Assembly (NCBI RefSeq): GCF_000341225.1
Contig: NZ_ANAC01000012.1
Location: 412,434 to 476,433 of the forward strand
Length of the DNA stretch: 64,000 nucleotides
Origin: Nocardiopsis alba DSM 43377
Lineage (GTDB): Bacteria; Actinomycetota; Actinomycetes; Streptosporangiales; Streptosporangiaceae
Reading direction: 5' to 3'
Every line of letters starts with the position of its first letter. The stretch's first letter is position 1. A program made the translations under genes and the position numbers. Shown piece after piece: positions 26,064-34,830 of the stretch. The notes beneath the pieces were generated by a model. That model saw only the letters and a list, made by a program, of their open reading frames with translations, had not been told where the DNA came from and made no database searches.

Positions 26064-27011
26064 ATGACCTTCCTGGAACCGCAGCGGCTGTGGTGGCTGC
26101 TGCTCATCGTGCTCCTGGTGGTCGCCTACGTCCTCGCCCAGCGGCAGCGTCGTGAGTACACGGTGCGGTTCACCAACCTGGAGTTGTTGGACCAGGTGGC
26201 GCCGAAGCGTCCGGACGTGCGTCGTCACGTCCCGGCGGTGCTGTTCGCGGGGACGACGGCGGTGTTGATCGCCGCGATGGCGGTGCCGGCGATGCCGGTG
26301 GAGGCCCCTCGTGAGCGGGCGACCATCATCGTGGCGGTGGACGTGTCGTTGTCGATGGCGGCCACCGACATCGAGCCGGACCGGTTGCGGGCGGCCAAGG
26401 AGTCGGCGCGCGGGTTCGTGGAGACGTTGCCGGAGCGGTTCAACGTGGGTTTGGTGTCCTTCTCCTCGACCGCTACGGTGGTGGCGCCTCCGACCCAGGA
26501 CCACGAGGCGGTCATGGGGTCGATCGAGAACCTTCGGTTGGGGCCGGGTACGGCCATCGGCGAGGGTGTCTTCGCCTCGTTGGAGTCCATTCGCGGTTTC
26601 GACGAGGACGCGGAGGAGGATCCGCCTCCCGCGGCGATCGTGCTGCTCTCCGATGGTGAGAACACCAGCGGCCGGGACATCGCGCAGGCGTCGTCGGTGG
26701 CGGCCGAGGACGAGGTTCCGGTGTCGACGATCGCGTTCGGCAGTGGGGCCGCGATGATCGAGATCGACGGCTACCAGGTGCCGGCCGACATCGACAAGGA
26801 GGCGTTGCGCGCGTTGGCCCAGGACACCGGTGGCCACTTCTACGAGGCCGAGAGCGAGAGCGAGCTGGACGAGGTCTATGAGGACATCGGCTCCTCGTTG
26901 GGGACCGAGTACGTGCACGAGGAGATCGTCACGCGTTTCGTTCTGGTCGCGATCGTGCTGTCCATGGCCACCGCGTTGACCTCGCTGCTGTGGTTCCAGC
27001 GACTTCCCTGA
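26064..27011 (+). CDS. VWA-domain membrane protein (BatA-like)
   Basis: 315 residues. Two N-terminal transmembrane helices (WWLLLIVLLVVAYVLA and VLFAGTTAVLIAAMAVPAMP) followed by a von Willebrand A domain with a complete MIDAS: IIVAVDVSLSMAATD (DxSxS), the Thr region LGPGTAIGEG and VLLSDGENTSGRD. A last helix (FVLVAIVLSMATALTSLLW) ends the protein. This topology matches BatA/YfbK-like proteins of the MoxR system. It probably presents the VWA domain between its helices. Start ATG 26064; an RBS-like GGGGGAGGCGAGG precedes it. Confidence 0.93.
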   Translation: MTFLEPQRLWWLLLIVLLVVAYVLAQRQRREYTVRFTNLELLDQVAPKRPDVRRHVPAVLFAGTTAVLIAAMAVPAMPVEAPRERATIIVAVDVSLSMAATDIEPDRLRAAKESARGFVETLPERFNVGLVSFSSTATVVAPPTQDHEAVMGSIENLRLGPGTAIGEGVFASLESIRGFDEDAEEDPPPAAIVLLSDGENTSGRDIAQASSVAAEDEVPVSTIAFGSGAAMIEIDGYQVPADIDKEALRALAQDTGGHFYEAESESELDEVYEDIGSSLGTEYVHEEIVTRFVLVAIVLSMATALTSLLWFQRLP

Positions 27012-27139
27012 TCAGAGCCACCCCCACCACCCCCGAAGTGATGTTGACCACATCCTTTTAGGTGGGGTTTACACCAATTGACCCGGTGATACCGGTTAGC
27101 GTTGGCATGTTTTGTCATGCCCACTTACATCGAGGAACG

Positions 27140-27865
27140 ATGTCGAACACACCCGCTTCTCCGACTGCGATCCTTTTCGATCTGGACGACACCCTCATCG
27201 ACGACGCGGCCTCCTCCTCCGCGGGGCTGCGCGCGGTCATGGAGCGCATCGGCCACCCTGACTTCGGCGCCGCCCGCGCCCTGTGGGACATCCAGACCGA
27301 GCTCTCCTTCGGCGCCTACCTTCGCGGACACCTGTCCCTGGACGAGCAGCGCCGCGAACGCATCCGCGCCCTGGCCGTCCAGGCCGGGCACAACGAGCTC
27401 GCCGACCAGCACTGCGACGAGCTCTACCGCCTCTACCTGGAGGTCCAGCGCACCGCCTGGCAGGTCTTCCCCGACACCCACTCGACCCTGGCCGCGCTGG
27501 GGCAGGCCGGGTACCGGCTGGCGATCGTCACCAACGGCATCGAGGCGCTCCAGCACGCCAAGCTCCAGGCCCTGGAACTGACGGGCTACTTCCACACCGT
27601 GGTCTGCGCCGACACCGCCGGCGCCGGCAAGCCCGACGCGCGCATCTTCCAGTTCGCCGCCCAGCGTCTGGGCGTGGACCCCACCGCCTGCTGGCACGTG
27701 GGCGACCAGCTCCAGTCCGACGGGGTGGGGGCCACCGCCGCGAGCATGCATCCGGTCATCATCGACCGCGCCGGCCGAAGCCCCATCGAGGGCGTTACGG
27801 CCATTCCGGACCTGGAGGGCCTCCTGCGCCTTCTGGGTCTCCCCTCGGCCGTGGGGGCCCTGTGA
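27140..27865 (+). CDS. HAD-superfamily hydrolase
   Basis: 241 residues from ATG 27140 with GAGGAACG upstream. HAD motifs I-IV: ILFDLDDTLIDD (nucleophile Asp), LAIVTNG, AGKPDARIFQFAAQRLG (Lys) and CWHVGDQLQSDGVGA (acidic pair). The helical cap lies between motifs I and II. It resembles YjjG/haloacid-dehalogenase-like phosphatases; the substrate is unknown. The stop overlaps the next gene's GTG start (GTGA), so both are co-translated. Confidence 0.92.
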   Translation: MSNTPASPTAILFDLDDTLIDDAASSSAGLRAVMERIGHPDFGAARALWDIQTELSFGAYLRGHLSLDEQRRERIRALAVQAGHNELADQHCDELYRLYLEVQRTAWQVFPDTHSTLAALGQAGYRLAIVTNGIEALQHAKLQALELTGYFHTVVCADTAGAGKPDARIFQFAAQRLGVDPTACWHVGDQLQSDGVGATAASMHPVIIDRAGRSPIEGVTAIPDLEGLLRLLGLPSAVGAL

Positions 27866-28635
27866 CCACTGCCGACTGGATGGCCCGTCGGGTCACCGTC
27901 CACCTGATCACCGACGGACCTCGGGGGCCGGTCCTGTCGGGCGCCCGGGTGCTCTTCGGTCAGGATCCCGAGGCGATCGCCCGCGAACTGGGCGGGATGT
28001 CCCCGGAGGAGCCGCTGGCGACCGTGGACGTGCTCACCGAGACCGTGAGCCTGTCCCACAGCCGCGCCCTGCACGTGGACCGCGTCGTCTACTCCCGACC
28101 CCATCTGCTGGCCTCCTGGCCGAACGTGGTCCCCACCGAGGGACTCACCCCGACCGCGTCGCGGCTCGTGGACGAAGAGCCCGAGCCGGACGCCGACGCC
28201 CCGCCGAGAAGGCGCCGTTTCGCCTCCTACGGCATCGTCACCGACCCCTCCGGGCGGATCCTGTTGAGCAGGATCGCCGAGGGCTATCCCGCCGCCGGCA
28301 CCTGGCATCTGCCCGGAGGGGGCGTGGACGCCGGTGAGGACGTGCGGGCCGCGCTACGGCGCGAGGTGCTGGAGGAGACCGGCCAGTTCGGCGTGGTCGG
28401 AGACCTCATCAAGGTGACCAGTCACCGTCGTACCCCGGAGGGCGGCACCGACGTCTACGCGGTCTGGGTGTTCTCCCATGTACACGTGGGTCGGCCCACC
28501 GAGCCGCGGGTGAACGAGCCGGACGGCTCCACCGCCGACTGCGCGTGGTTCACCCCCGAGGAGCTGGCGGAACTGAACCTGTCCACCACCGCGCGTCGCG
28601 GGTTGGGCTTCCTCGTCGAGCATCGCGGCCGCTGA
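27862..28635 (+). CDS. NUDIX hydrolase with an extra N-terminal domain
   Basis: 257 residues from GTG 27862, overlapping the HAD stop. The NUDIX box lies in GGGVDAGEDVRAALRREVLEETG (read in two parts: GGGVDAGEDVRAALRREV then LEETGQFG), with all catalytic Glu residues of GX5EX7REUXEEXGU. The N-terminal 110 residues (VHLITDGPRGPVLSGARVLF, ETVSLSHSRALHVDRVVYSRP) are of unknown fold. NUDIX enzymes clean up nucleotide derivatives; pairing with a HAD phosphatase suggests sequential dephosphorylation of a diphosphate compound. Confidence 0.9.
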   Translation: MTTADWMARRVTVHLITDGPRGPVLSGARVLFGQDPEAIARELGGMSPEEPLATVDVLTETVSLSHSRALHVDRVVYSRPHLLASWPNVVPTEGLTPTASRLVDEEPEPDADAPPRRRRFASYGIVTDPSGRILLSRIAEGYPAAGTWHLPGGGVDAGEDVRAALRREVLEETGQFGVVGDLIKVTSHRRTPEGGTDVYAVWVFSHVHVGRPTEPRVNEPDGSTADCAWFTPEELAELNLSTTARRGLGFLVEHRGR

Positions 28636-28678
28636 GGGCCGTCCCGGGGTCGAGCATCACCCTCGGCCCGGCCCCGGC

Positions 28679-29944
28679 TCAGGCCAGAGCGCGGTGGCGC
28701 AGCCACCACAGCCCCGCGCCGGCCCCCAGGACCAGAACACCGAGCATGACCACCGGCAGGGGCAGGCTGCACGCCAGCACCACGCACCCCACCAGGCCCC
28801 CGACCGGGGCGATGAGGGGCGGCCGGTTCTCCTCGGGCCCCAGACGCAGCGCCGAGGCGTTGGCGATGGCGTAGTAGACCAGCACGCCGAAGGCGGAGAA
28901 GGCGATCACACCGCCCAGGTCGCCGACCAGCACCAGGGCGATCACCACTACGGCCACCGCCACCTCGGCGCGGTGGGGCACCCCGAAACGTTCGTGGGTG
29001 CGGGCCAGGTGGCGGGGCAGGTGCCCGTCGGCGGCCATCGCGGCGACCGTGCGCGAGACGCCCAGCAGCAGGGCCAGCAGCGCGCCCACACAGGCCAGGA
29101 CCGCGCCGGCGATCACGAACGGGACCAGGAAGGGGACCCCGGCCACGCGTACCGCGTCCACCAGGGGGGCGTCGCTGGTGGTCAGCCTCTCGCGTCCCAG
29201 CACGATCAGCAGGCTCGTGCCGATCGCCAGGTAGAGGGCGAGCACCACGCCCAGGGCCAGGGTGATGGCGCGGGGGATGGTGGTCCTGGGGTCGCGTACC
29301 TCGCCGCCCAGGGTCGCGATCCTGGCGTAGCCGGCGAAGGCGAAGAAGATCATCCCCGCCGCTCCGAGGACACCGAAGGATCCCGGCCAGGGGCCCATGC
29401 CGTCGACCTCGGCCACCGCGGACAGGCGGCCGCTGAACACCATCGCGGCCAGGACGGCGAGCAGGACGGCCAGGACCGCCACCAGCAGGATCTTGATGAC
29501 GAGGGTGGATCTGCGCACCCCTCGGTAGTTCAGGGCGGCCAGCACCAGGACCAGGGCCACCGCCACGGGTCTCTCCCAGCCGGGGAGGAGGTAGGCGGCG
29601 AAGGTCAATGCCATGGCGGCGCAGGAGGCGATCTTTCCCACGACGAACGCCCAACCGGCGAGGTAGCCCCACAGGTCGCCCAGGCGTTCGCGTCCGTAGA
29701 CGTAGGTGCCGCCGCTCTCGGGGTGGCGGGCGGCCAGTCGCGCGGAGCAGATCGCGTTGCAATAGGCGACCAGGCCCGCGATGGCGATGGCGACGGGAAG
29801 CCAGGCGCCGGCGCCCAGTGCCGCCGGTGCGAAGACCGAGAACACCCCGGCGCCGAGCATCGCGGCGGCGCCGATGGCGGCCGCGTCGACGGTACCCAGC
29901 ACCCGGGCAGGTTCGGCCTGCGGTCCGGAAGAGGTGGCCAACAA
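28679..29944 (-). CDS. APC-family amino acid permease
   Basis: 421 residues and about 12 transmembrane helices. The APC start GTVDAAAIGAAAMLGAGVFSVFAPA contains the unwound helix 1 glycine motif (GxGxF), and NAICSARLAARHPESGGTYVYGRERLGDLWGYLAGW is the family's helix 2-3 signature. FFAFAGYARIATLGGEVRDPRTTIPRAI is the typical helix 6 to loop region. It should import or exchange amino acids or polyamines; specificity unknown. Convergent with the NUDIX gene. Confidence 0.92.
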   Translation of the reverse strand: MLATSSGPQAEPARVLGTVDAAAIGAAAMLGAGVFSVFAPAALGAGAWLPVAIAIAGLVAYCNAICSARLAARHPESGGTYVYGRERLGDLWGYLAGWAFVVGKIASCAAMALTFAAYLLPGWERPVAVALVLVLAALNYRGVRRSTLVIKILLVAVLAVLLAVLAAMVFSGRLSAVAEVDGMGPWPGSFGVLGAAGMIFFAFAGYARIATLGGEVRDPRTTIPRAITLALGVVLALYLAIGTSLLIVLGRERLTTSDAPLVDAVRVAGVPFLVPFVIAGAVLACVGALLALLLGVSRTVAAMAADGHLPRHLARTHERFGVPHRAEVAVAVVVIALVLVGDLGGVIAFSAFGVLVYYAIANASALRLGPEENRPPLIAPVGGLVGCVVLACSLPLPVVMLGVLVLGAGAGLWWLRHRALA

Positions 29945-30078
29945 GGTCTCCTTGATCGATGATCCGACTTTTCGAGTGTGCCCGATCCGATCGGCCCGCG
30001 GGGGCCGCCTCCCGTGGTCGCGGTGTCCGGACCCGGTCTCGCGGCGGCCGCGAACCCCGGCCCCGTCGGCACAGCGAG

Positions 30079-30104
30079 AGGCCCTCGGACCTCTCCGAGG
30101 GCCT
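30079..30104. terminator. Hairpin terminator after the DUF1918-DUF1876 gene
   Basis: AGGCCCTCGGA / TCCGAGGGCCT perfect 11-bp stem with a 4-base loop, about 60 bases beyond the stop of the leftward gene at 30166. Confidence 0.75.
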
Positions 30105-30165
30105 GCTCACATCGCGTCGACCCGGCGGTCGGCGCCCCTGGTCGCCCCGCCCGTCGCGTTCACGT

Positions 30166-30657
30166 TCAGATCGGACGCCACGGGGTGCCGGTGTTGTCGT
30201 TGATGTCCTCGGCCGCCACCTGACGCAGTTGTCGGGACAGGTCGGACAGGGCGCGGGAGACCGCGAGCTCCTCTCCGATCTCCGGTACGTCCAGATCGGT
30301 GGGGTGCTTACGGGCCATTCCGTGTCCCCGGAGCGCGGTGCCGTCGTCGGCCATCAGCCCGACTTCGGCCCAGGTCCGGGCGGCGTCGCCCTCGCTCTCC
30401 TCCGCGACGACCACGTCGACGTTCCAGCGCTTCATCGTCTGCATGGACTCGGCTCCCCTCGCGTGCGGTATGTGTTCGATGTGCGCGTCGGGTCCCGGGT
30501 AGATCAGGTCCCGGTGTTCGACGCCGCCATCGGTCCAGCGCACCTGGTAGGGCGGTGCCCCCTCGGGCCCCCTGACCTCGGTGACCACCGCGGTCCGGCG
30601 GTGGGTGTCGGCGTTCGGGCTTTCGACGACCAGGTGGTCGCCTACCTTTGCTCGCAT
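30166..30657 (-). CDS. Fusion of DUF1918 and DUF1876 (dsRBD-like) domains
   Basis: 163 residues from ATG 30657 (MRAKVGDHLVVESP). Residues 1-60 are DUF1918 (RTAVVTEVRGPEGAPPYQVRWTDGG, then YPGPDAHIEHI), a small SH3-like barrel. Residues 75-163 are DUF1876 (KRWNVDVVVAEESEGDAARTWAEVGLM, HGMARKHPTDLDVPEIGEELAVSRALSDLSRQLRQVAAEDI), which has the alpha-beta order of a dsRNA-binding-like fold. In other actinobacteria both usually are separate small proteins of stress regulons. The function of either is unclear to me. Upstream region is shared with the divergent methyltransferase gene at 30797. Confidence 0.85.
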   Translation of the reverse strand: MRAKVGDHLVVESPNADTHRRTAVVTEVRGPEGAPPYQVRWTDGGVEHRDLIYPGPDAHIEHIPHARGAESMQTMKRWNVDVVVAEESEGDAARTWAEVGLMADDGTALRGHGMARKHPTDLDVPEIGEELAVSRALSDLSRQLRQVAAEDINDNTGTPWRPI

Positions 30658-30796
30658 CGGTTCCCCCACAAACCTCGCCTATCCTCATCATTCCGCCCGA
30701 AACGGTGATCACACCAACGGTTGGCCCTTTCGTTCCCCGTGGTATGAGAGGTTTTTACCGGCTCGTCGCGGGCCCCGACCCTGGTAGCGTCACGGC

Positions 30797-31465
30797 GTGG
30801 CCCAGCACTACTTCGACTCCTCTCCGAGCTCCGCCAGTCGGCCTTCCACCGCCGACCTGGTGCTGCCCGATCTCCACCTGCGCCTGCGCACCGACCGCGG
30901 GGTGTTCTCCCCCGACAAGGTCGATCTGGGCACCCGCGTCCTGTTGGAGAGCGTTCCGCCCCCGCCGCCCGAGGGCACCCTGCTCGACGTGGGCTGCGGC
31001 TACGGACCCATCGCCCTGACCCTGGCCTCGCGCGCGCCGGGAGCCCGCGTGCTGGGGGTCGACGTCAACGCCCGCGCCGTCGCGCTGGCCCGCCGCAACG
31101 CCGCCGAGCACGGCCTGGACGGGGCCCGCTTCGCCGTGATCACCCCCGAGGGCGATCCGGCCCCCGAACAGGGCGAGGTCGAGGGCGCGGCCCCCACCTC
31201 CGAAGACCTTCTCGGCCCCTTCGACGTGCTGTGGTCCAACCCGCCCATCCGGGTGGGCAAGGAGGTCCTGCACTCCCTGCTGCTCACCTGGTTGGGTCGC
31301 CTGTCCCCCACGGGGGTCGCCCACCTGGTGGTCCAGCGTCACCTGGGTTCGGACTCCCTCCAGAAATGGTTGGAGTCGCGGGGGCACGCCACCGAACGTC
31401 TGGCCTCGCGCGCCGGTTTCCGGGTGTTGACCGTGCACCCCGCGACCCCCGACGAAAGGGCCTGA
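30797..31465 (+). CDS. RsmC/RlmG-like class I methyltransferase
   Basis: 222 residues from GTG 30797. Rossmann SAM motifs: LLDVGCGYGPIALTLASRAPGARVLGVDVNARAVALARRNAAEHGL in motif I-II, and VLWSNPPIRVGK, which is the NPP(F/I) catalytic tetrapeptide of N2-guanine rRNA methyltransferases. HLVVQRHLGSDSLQKWLESRG follows, as in RsmC-type MTS domains. It lacks the N-terminal pseudo-domain of E. coli RsmC, as actinobacterial members do. Probably methylates rRNA guanine. The next gene is a SpoU RNA methyltransferase about 100 bases further, a sensible functional pair. Confidence 0.88.
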   Translation: MAQHYFDSSPSSASRPSTADLVLPDLHLRLRTDRGVFSPDKVDLGTRVLLESVPPPPPEGTLLDVGCGYGPIALTLASRAPGARVLGVDVNARAVALARRNAAEHGLDGARFAVITPEGDPAPEQGEVEGAAPTSEDLLGPFDVLWSNPPIRVGKEVLHSLLLTWLGRLSPTGVAHLVVQRHLGSDSLQKWLESRGHATERLASRAGFRVLTVHPATPDERA

Positions 31466-31571
31466 GGTCCCGAACGCGCCGGGTCGGGCGTGCACACCCG
31501 ACGGGGTGCCGGTAGTGTGTACCGACCAGGGCCGGACCGTCCGGCCCAGACCCACGAGGAACACACCGCAG

Positions 31572-32132
31572 TTGAGCACGCAGTTGCGTCCCACGGACGT
31601 CAAACGTCTGAACCGCCAGTGGCGCAGGCGGACCGAGGGACGTCTTTCCCTGTTGGTCGAGTCGGTCACCCAGCCCTACAACCTGGGTTCCATCCTGCGC
31701 ACCTGCGCCACCTTCGGTGTGGACCGTCTCTGGCTCACCGGCAACAGCGCCGACCCCGACGACCCCAAGGTCGGTAAGACCGCGCTGGGCACCGCCGCCA
31801 AGATCGCGCACGAGCGCGTCTCGACCACCGCGCAGGCCCTCGAGGCCGCCCGTGCCGACGGCTACAAGGTCGTGGCCGTCGAACTCGCCAAGGGCGCCGT
31901 CCCCCTGCACGCCGCCCCGCTGGAGCCCGACGTGTGCCTGGCCGTGGGCGCCGAGGACCACGGCTGCTCCCCCGCGCTGCTGGCCGGCGCCGACGCGATC
32001 ACCTACATTCCGCAGATCGGCCGGGTCGGCTCCCTCAACGTGGCCGTGGCCACCGCCATCGCCCTGGCCGAGGCCCGGCGCCGCGAGTGGACCACCTTCG
32101 ACGGCGAGGCAGAGGCCCCCGTCGGGATGTGA
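31572..32132 (+). CDS. TrmH/SpoU-family RNA 2'-O-methyltransferase
   Basis: 186 residues from TTG 31572 (LSTQLRPTDVKRLNRQW), the only plausible start near the domain. SPOUT motifs: SVTQPYNLGSILRTCATFGVDRLWL (motif 1 with NxxxxxR), CLAVGAEDHGCSP (motif 2) and YIPQIGRVGSLNVAVATAIALAEARR (motif 3, SLNVxxAxxxxL). Knot-fold dimer that methylates ribose in tRNA or rRNA; TrmH-like by length. No L30e-like substrate domain is present, unlike RlmB. Confidence 0.9.
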   Translation: MSTQLRPTDVKRLNRQWRRRTEGRLSLLVESVTQPYNLGSILRTCATFGVDRLWLTGNSADPDDPKVGKTALGTAAKIAHERVSTTAQALEAARADGYKVVAVELAKGAVPLHAAPLEPDVCLAVGAEDHGCSPALLAGADAITYIPQIGRVGSLNVAVATAIALAEARRREWTTFDGEAEAPVGM

Positions 32133-32175
32133 CCGGGCCGAGGGGAATCTTTTCTCCGTCCCGTACGTCACCCTT

Positions 32176-32370
32176 TTGACCATTACCGCGTATTCCGCAC
32201 ATCAGTCCCAAGCGCCACGGCGCAGAGAGAGGAACAGTGGACCCGTCCCGAAGTACCGGCAGCATCCCTCGTGGATGCTGTGACCCCGACTCCGACGAGC
32301 CCCCTTCTTGGAAGGGCGCGCACCTGGCTAGAAACCCGATCCACGGGCGAGAACAGGCGGTGCGTGCCCG
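32176..32370 (+). promoter_or_regulatory. Structured 5' leader of the CNNM/CBS transporter operon
   Basis: About 240 bases separate trmH from the transporter ATG. A TTGACC -35-like box lies at 32176-32181. Three consecutive hairpins follow: CAGCATCC-CTCGT-GGATGCTG (32260-32280), CCCTTC-TTG-GAAGGG (32302-32316), and CGGGC (32344-32348) pairing with GCCCG (32366-32370), which ends directly before ATG 32371 and encloses the purine-rich GGCGG at 32356-32360, the likely ribosome-binding site. This is the geometry of a translational switch. It does not visibly match the M-box or yybP-ykoY consensus. Confidence 0.5.
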
Positions 32371-33750
32371 ATGAGCACCGTCCTCAGTATCGCCTTCGGA
32401 GCGTTGGTGGTCTTCTTGATCACCATGGCGACCGGCTATTTCGTCGCCCAGGAATTCGGCTACATGGCCGTGGACCGCTCCAGACTCAAGGCACGGGCCG
32501 CCGCCGGTGACACCGGCGCCCAGCGGGCCCTGTCCATCACGAACCGCACCTCGTTCATGCTCTCCGGTGCCCAGTTGGGCATCACCGTCACCACGCTCCT
32601 GGTCGGCTACATCGCCGAACCGATGATCGGTGACGGTGTCGGCGAGCTCCTGGGGGGCGCGGGCGTCCCCCTCGGCACCGGCCTCGCGATCGGAACGGTC
32701 CTGGCCCTGCTGTTCTCCACCGTCGTCCAGATGGTGTTCGGCGAGTTGTTCGCCAAGAACCTGGCCATCGCCCGTCCCGAGCCGGTGGCCCGCCGGTTGG
32801 CCCTGTCCACCGGCATCTACCTGAAGGTGTTCGGCCCGGTCATCTGGCTGTTCGACCAGGCGGCCATCGGACTGCTCAAGCTCGTCCGGATCACCCCGGT
32901 CGAGGACGTCCAGCACGCGGCCACCCCGCGCGACCTGGAGAGCATCATCGCCGAGTCCCGTGAGAGCGGCGACCTTCCGGCCGAGGTGTCGACCCTGTTG
33001 GATCGCACCCTGGACTTCCACGAGCGCACCGCCGGTCACGCGATGATCCCGCGTCCGGAGGTCACCACCGTGGAGGAGGGCGATCCGGTCAGCCGGGTCG
33101 TGGAGCTGATGGCCTCCGACCACTCCCGTTTCCCCGTGCTGGGGGACGGCGTCGACGACATCGTCGGCGTGATCTGCCTGCGCGACGTGCTCGCCCTGGG
33201 CGATCGGGACCTGTCCGAGATACTCGTACGCGACGTGGCCCGGCCCACCGTGATGGTGCCGGCCTCGCTTCCGCTGCCCGGGGTCCTGGACCAGCTCCGC
33301 GACGCCTCGGAGGAGTTCGCGTGCGTCGTCGACGAGTACGGCGGCCTGGCCGGCGTCATCACCACCGAGGATCTGGCCGAGGAGCTGGTCGGTGAGATCG
33401 CCGACGAGCACACCCCCGAGGAGGAGGCTCCGGCCCCGCTCGGCGGTGACGACGGCTATCTGGTCCCCGGCGCCCTGCACATCGACGAGGTCGAGCGGCT
33501 CATCGGCCACGACCTGCCTCAGGGCGACTACGAGACCATAGGCGGTCTGGTCATCCACGCGCTGCACCGGCTGCCCCGTGTGGGCGACCGGGTCGACCTG
33601 CCTCTGCCCCGGCCGGCCGGCGCCCATGACGAGGACCCGGACATGACGTTGGCCCTGACGGTCAACGCGGTCCAGCGGCACGTGCCGCACACGGTCGAGG
33701 TCAGGTTGCACGAGGTCGCCGGAGAGGGCGCGCGGGAGGTGCGGGCATGA
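32371..33750 (+). CDS. CNNM/CorC-type transporter with CBS pair and CorC_HlyC domain
   Basis: 459 residues. DUF21/CNNM membrane domain in residues 1-190 (FGALVVFLITMATGYFVAQEFGYMAVDRSRLKARA; SGAQLGITVTTLLVGYIAEPMIG; TVVQMVFGELFAKNLAIARPEP), then a CBS pair (MIPRPEVTTVEEGDPVSRVVELMASDHSRFPVLG; VMVPASLPLPGVLDQLRDASEEFACVVDEYGGLAGVITTEDL) and the C-terminal CorC_HlyC domain (DDGYLVPGALHIDEVERLIG). Bacterial CNNM/CorC proteins export Mg2+ or other divalent metal and are regulated by Mg-ATP at the CBS domains. It overlaps the next gene by ATGA. Confidence 0.94.
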   Translation: MSTVLSIAFGALVVFLITMATGYFVAQEFGYMAVDRSRLKARAAAGDTGAQRALSITNRTSFMLSGAQLGITVTTLLVGYIAEPMIGDGVGELLGGAGVPLGTGLAIGTVLALLFSTVVQMVFGELFAKNLAIARPEPVARRLALSTGIYLKVFGPVIWLFDQAAIGLLKLVRITPVEDVQHAATPRDLESIIAESRESGDLPAEVSTLLDRTLDFHERTAGHAMIPRPEVTTVEEGDPVSRVVELMASDHSRFPVLGDGVDDIVGVICLRDVLALGDRDLSEILVRDVARPTVMVPASLPLPGVLDQLRDASEEFACVVDEYGGLAGVITTEDLAEELVGEIADEHTPEEEAPAPLGGDDGYLVPGALHIDEVERLIGHDLPQGDYETIGGLVIHALHRLPRVGDRVDLPLPRPAGAHDEDPDMTLALTVNAVQRHVPHTVEVRLHEVAGEGAREVRA

Positions 33751-34757
33751 GTGACATGAACATCTGGTTGGCGATGGCGCTGACCGTCCTGTTCATCGCG
33801 TTGAGCGGGTTCTTCGTGGCGATCGAGTTCGCCCTGGTGGCGGCGCGCCGCTACCGGTTGGAGGAGGCCGCCCACACCAGCGCCTCGGCCCGGGCCGCTC
33901 TCAAGAGCGCCCGCGACCTGTCGCTGTTGCTGGCCGGTTCCCAGTTGGGGATCACCCTGGCCACCCTGGCCCTGGGCGCGATCTCCAAGCCCGCCTTCCA
34001 CCACATGTTGGAGCCGCTGTTCGGCGGTCTTCCCGACACGGTGGGCTACGTGCTCTCGTTCACCTTCTCCCTGATCATCGTGACCTTCCTGCACCTGGTC
34101 GTGGGAGAGATGGCGCCCAAGTCGTGGGCGATCTCGCATCCGGAGAAGTCGGCGACCATGCTGGCGATCCCGATGCGGGCGTTCATGTGGCTGACCCGCC
34201 CGGTGATCGTGATGCTCAACAACATGGCCAACGGGGTCCTGCACCTGTTCGGGGTGCAGGCCGTGGACGAGCTGGTGAGCGGCCACAACCCGGAGGACGT
34301 GCGGGAGCTGGTCGAGCACTCGGCCAAGGCCGGTGCGTTGGACTCCGAGCGTCGTGACCAGTTGGCCACCGCCCTGGAGGTCAACTCCCAACCGTTGAGC
34401 TCGCACATCACCCCACGCGAGGAGATCGCCTGGGTGGGCCCGGACGCGGACGTGGAGGAGATCAAGCGGGTCTCGCGCGAATCCACGCACCTGCGTCTAG
34501 TGGTCATGGAGCAGGAGCGGCCGGTGGGCGTGCTCCACGTGCGCGAGGCGCTCATCGGGCCGGCGGGCACCACCGCCGCCGACCTGATGCGTCCGGTGCT
34601 GACGCTGGCCCCGGCCACGCCGATGTACGCGGCCATGGGGATCATGCGGGAGAGCCGCAGTCACCTGGCCCTGGTGGAGGACGGTGAGGAGCTGGTGGGT
34701 CTGGTGACCCTCCAGGACATCCTGGACCGCCTCCTGCTGTTGGACACCGCCGCCTGA
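33747..34757 (+). CDS. CNNM/CBS transporter paralogue without CorC_HlyC domain
   Basis: 336 residues, translationally coupled to the preceding gene. The CNNM part is clear (ALSGFFVAIEFALVAARRYRLEEAA; LAGSQLGITLATLALGAISKPAFHHM; LHLVVGEMAPKSWAISHPEKSATML), followed by a CBS pair (ITPREEIAWVGPDADVEEIKRVSRESTHLRLVVM; VLTLAPATPMYAAMGIMRESRSHLALVEDGEELVGLVTLQDIL). It ends after the CBS pair. In actinobacteria such tandem long and short paralogues are common and may form heterodimers. Probably metal efflux. Confidence 0.93.
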   Translation: MSDMNIWLAMALTVLFIALSGFFVAIEFALVAARRYRLEEAAHTSASARAALKSARDLSLLLAGSQLGITLATLALGAISKPAFHHMLEPLFGGLPDTVGYVLSFTFSLIIVTFLHLVVGEMAPKSWAISHPEKSATMLAIPMRAFMWLTRPVIVMLNNMANGVLHLFGVQAVDELVSGHNPEDVRELVEHSAKAGALDSERRDQLATALEVNSQPLSSHITPREEIAWVGPDADVEEIKRVSRESTHLRLVVMEQERPVGVLHVREALIGPAGTTAADLMRPVLTLAPATPMYAAMGIMRESRSHLALVEDGEELVGLVTLQDILDRLLLLDTAA

Positions 34758-34776
34758 TCCTCGCGGTGGACGTGAC

Positions 34777-34816
34777 GACGGGCCCTCCCGCTCTGGTGCG
34801 GGAGGGCCCGTTCGTC
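34777..34816. terminator. Strong bidirectional terminator
   Basis: GACGGGCCCTCCCGC pairs with GCGGGAGGGCCCGT around a TCTGGT loop, followed by TCGTCGTC. It lies 20 bases after the transporter operon and 15 bases before the stop of the leftward methyltransferase. Confidence 0.85.
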
Positions 34817-34830
34817 GTCCGGGGCCGGGT

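Noticed and set aside
22650..27000. Replication origin suggested by the skew change from C-rich to slightly G-rich
   Set aside because: No dnaA, dnaN, gyrB or DnaA-box cluster is visible, and the strand balance becomes even again after 27 kb.
32176..32370. M-box or yybP-ykoY riboswitch upstream of the CNNM genes
   Set aside because: The conserved blocks of these classes were not found by eye; only generic hairpins were, so no class is assigned.
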